Source: an uncultured Clostridia bacterium (GTDB lineage Bacteria; Bacillota; Clostridia; Christensenellales; HGM11417). Taken from it: a stretch of DNA of 64,000 nucleotides. Position numbers and translations under genes: made by a program. Below the pieces are notes generated by a model. It worked only from the letters and a program-made list of their open reading frames with translations, had not been told where the DNA came from and did not search any database. Of this stretch, positions 62,428 to 64,000 are shown in pieces. The stretch lies in contig CALVJY010000005.1 of the NCBI GenBank assembly GCA_944332455.1, forward strand, positions 1 to 64,000, in the 5' to 3' direction. Numbering within the stretch: position 1 is the first letter of the stretch; every line of letters starts with the position of its first letter.

Positions 62428-62847
62428 TCATTCGCTCATGATTTTGCGGAGAAAATCTTTGGGGATGAAAACGGGCACGGAGGATTTGACAAAATCATCG
62501 GGATTGCGTGTGACGATGCAATCGGCTTCTGCCCGGGCCGCCGTTTCGATCATCACCGCATCCTCAAAGTCCGCTACGGGTGAGGGGATTGCGCGGCGGC
62601 AGTCGATCCCGGCAGTATCCGATACTTCAAAGAGCGAGAACAGTTTGGACAAAACCTCGCGGGAGGCCTTGTCGCTGTGTGTGTGGCGGTGCATCAAATA
62701 GTAGATATCCGTTGCCGCTTTTGCTGTGATGCATCCGACGTACAGATTGTTGGCAGCGCTTAAAAACAGCTCCTGCGCTTCTTTGCAGAAGGGTTCCCTG
62801 CTTTGGAGCGCGTCCAGGATGACGCAGGTGTCAAGCAAGGCCCTCAT
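62428..62847 (-). CDS. PIN-domain toxin
   Basis: This 139-aa PIN protein has the acidic residues of the family: LLDTCVILDALQSREPF (Asp 6 and 12), EAQELFL, DIYYLMHR with Asp, then FEDAVMIETAARAEADCIVT with catalytic FEDA and the closing TRNPDDF. PIN toxins cut RNA, often tRNA or mRNA. The start overlaps the antitoxin stop as ATGA at 62,844-62,847. An in-frame extension upstream covers unrelated genes and is not real. The pair has a shared promoter and terminator. Confidence 0.92.
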   Translation of the reverse strand: MRALLDTCVILDALQSREPFCKEAQELFLSAANNLYVGCITAKAATDIYYLMHRHTHSDKASREVLSKLFSLFEVSDTAGIDCRRAIPSPVADFEDAVMIETAARAEADCIVTRNPDDFVKSSVPVFIPKDFLRKIMSE

Positions 62848-63059
62848 ATCCGGCTCAGTCTCTCTTCCCGGCCTTCTTCTGCCGTGACATCGGAAGGCAA
62901 TACCCCGAATAAGGACCTGGCGATCGCCACCCGCTCCTGGAAGGGATTGGTCAGTTTGGAGATGACTTTCCCGTTTCGCGTAATGTAGATATCCTCTGTC
63001 GCCGAAAGCAGCAAATACTTGCTCAGGTTTTCTTTTAGCTCTGTGGCAGTGATCGACAT
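62844..63059 (-). CDS. Phd/YefM-family antitoxin
   Basis: This 71-aa protein begins MSITATELKENLSKYLLLSA and continues with YITRNGKVISKLTNP, the usual Phd/YefM fold. The C-terminal tail (VTAEEGREERLSRI) would cover the PIN active site. It neutralises the toxin and represses the operon by binding the palindrome in the promoter. The first-gene position and four-base overlap are standard for this type II module. Confidence 0.92.
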   Translation of the reverse strand: MSITATELKENLSKYLLLSATEDIYITRNGKVISKLTNPFQERVAIARSLFGVLPSDVTAEEGREERLSRI

Positions 63060-63088
63060 GGCGGAGACCTCCTTCTTGTTGTACTATT

Positions 63089-63131
63089 ATTATAGTATAT
63101 TCGTACGAATTTGTCAATGATTTCGTACAAT
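63089..63131 (-). promoter_or_regulatory. Promoter and operators of the toxin-antitoxin operon
   Basis: TTGACA (63,112-63,117) and TATAAT (63,089-63,094) are exactly 17 bases apart on the minus strand. The spacer holds the perfect palindrome ATTCGTACGAAT (63,099-63,110). A second, imperfect site (ATTTCGTACAAT, 63,120-63,131) lies just upstream of the -35 box. Antitoxin binding there would block polymerase. Confidence 0.8.
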
Positions 63132-63174
63132 TTTTTTGAATACGGCCTGTTCTCTCTGCCACCCATAGAACAAA

Positions 63175-63208
63175 CCGCTCCCCCTTCCCGTTCGGGAAGG
63201 GGGAGCGG
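63175..63208 (-). terminator. Terminator after the Sel1-repeat gene
   Basis: A perfect 15-bp stem (63,175-63,189 with 63,194-63,208) is followed on the minus strand by TTTGTTCT. It lies about 75 bases beyond the stop codon. Confidence 0.75.
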
Positions 63209-63281
63209 CGGCCTCGCCGACCGTACCCGACAGAGCGAAAAATTTTCATCTCTTTGACGGGATCTCTCGATCGGCAGGGGC

Positions 63282-64000
63282 CTAGTTGCCCATGTGCGGG
63301 AAAAATTCGGGGTCGGAGCCGTGGGCGGCCACGTAGTCGTTGAGGACCTTTTCGCCCATGATCTCGCTTTGCTTCAGCTGCCGGCGGAGCTTTTTTTCGT
63401 CCAGCCCGGCCCGGCCTGCCGCCCGCAGCAGGATGGTCCACAGCGAGGGGTTGAAGGCGTGCTCGGCCAGGTTGCGTTCGGCCATGGCCCGCACGGTCCC
63501 GGCTTCGAACCCGTCCTCTCCCCGGAGGAAGTAGAACACGTACATCGAGGCCACATTGTCGTGGACATAGGCGCCGGAGCGCGCCACGGCGTCCAGGATC
63601 AGCTTTTTGGCCCGGCCGGAGTCCCGCTCCGTCCCCTCCCCCTTCTCCAGGCAGGCGGCCAGCAGGCCGTCCTGACAGTAGCAGGAGGGGTAGCCCTTCC
63701 AGTCCAGCTCGTGCGCCCGCTCGAAGAGGCTGACCGCCTGGGCGGGGTCCTTCTGGGTCCCCCAGCCCTGCAGATAGAGCTGTCCCAGCAGGGAGAGATT
63801 GCAGGAATAGTCCGGATCCTCGGCCCGGATCTCCCGGCAGAGGCGGAGGGCTTCGGCCCGGTGCCGTTCGTTCGGCTGCTGTCCGAGCCGGCCGTAGGCC
63901 AGGGCCTCGGCGCAGGTTCGCTTCCAGAACGAACTCCGCCCCGCCAGCTCCCGGGCCGCCGGCCACAGGGGAGCCGTTCCCCGGCGGGAGAACAGGCTCA
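63282..64000 (-). CDS. Sel1/TPR-repeat protein, N-terminus outside the window
   Basis: The frame is open to the right edge, giving 239 C-terminal residues. A clear Sel1-like repeat reads SLLGQLYLQGWGTQKDPAQA then VSLFERAHEL. Weaker repeats follow (GLLAACLEKGEGTERDSGRA, NVASMYVFYFLRGEDG). Sel1 repeats form helical scaffolds that bind proteins. Its partner is unknown. A shorter reading from an internal GTG (63,587) would cut through the repeats, so the gene most likely starts beyond the window. Confidence 0.8.
   Translation of the reverse strand, partial: SLFSRRGTAPLWPAARELAGRSSFWKRTCAEALAYGRLGQQPNERHRAEALRLCREIRAEDPDYSCNLSLLGQLYLQGWGTQKDPAQAVSLFERAHELDWKGYPSCYCQDGLLAACLEKGEGTERDSGRAKKLILDAVARSGAYVHDNVASMYVFYFLRGEDGFEAGTVRAMAERNLAEHAFNPSLWTILLRAAGRAGLDEKKLRRQLKQSEIMGEKVLNDYVAAHGSDPEFFPHMGN

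Noticed and set aside
62848-63966. Long extension of the PIN toxin frame to the right
   Set aside because: It overlaps the antitoxin, the operator and the Sel1-repeat gene in wrong frames; the ATGA overlap fixes the toxin start.

Overview
The window looks like the chromosome of an uncultured Gram-positive anaerobe of the class Clostridia, probably from an animal gut. This is inferred from Firmicutes-type gene content, strong TTGACA/TATAAT promoters, GGAGG ribosome sites, lipoproteins with Gram-positive signal peptides and a MinD/MinE pair. Most of the window is visibly GC-rich core genome. Two AT-rich blocks stand out as acquired defence islands.

Island 1 (1 to about 18,950). A minus-strand operon runs from an XRE repressor (15,548) down to drmC (826). 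It holds a C5-cytosine methyltransferase, a DrmD-type SNF2 helicase, a two-helix membrane protein, a type III-style mod/res pair, and drmA, drmB and drmC. This is a DISARM-like system with a type III restriction-modification cassette inserted in the middle. A WYL-domain regulator sits upstream. A LexA-like S24 repressor broken by a one-base frameshift sits downstream. Two unknown proteins (136 and 470 aa) fill the rest up to the composition boundary.

Core 1 (about 18,960-44,430) carries rlmD, two TetR-type regulators, an Mbeg1-like hydrolase, small membrane proteins, a UvrA paralogue, an RpiB-like isomerase, a large PrsA-like foldase lipoprotein, mfd, pth, a NusG-domain-II protein with ApbE, DegV, minE/minD, tRNA-Gly(CCC), a LysR regulator and PnuC. 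A candidate structured RNA lies upstream of pnuC.

Island 2 (about 44,440-47,400) holds an EcoRI-family adenine methyltransferase and a DUF262-HNH nuclease. The methyltransferase gene contains exactly 20 copies of a tetranucleotide (TGTC on +, GACA in the coding strand) near its 3' end. Each of the three reading frames after the tract gives a different C-terminus. One ends in a short family-like tail. Another runs into a second, separately encoded C-terminal module. The tract therefore looks like a three-state phase-variation switch.

Core 2 (47,433-64,000) encodes a surface protein with SH3-like repeats, a LUD-domain protein, an M20 dipeptidase, RadC, GltX, Ppx/GppA, Maf, an MreB homologue, a leucine-rich-repeat lipoprotein, a DUF4143 ATPase, a PIN/Phd toxin-antitoxin pair and a Sel1-repeat protein cut by the window edge.

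Two intergenic regions (35,951-36,754 and 54,878-55,425) carry copies of a long non-coding repeat made of many hairpins. Their stems differ between copies but stay self-complementary, while loops and linkers, including a repeated CATATCGA separator, are conserved. All homology statements come from recognising motifs by eye; no database search was possible.
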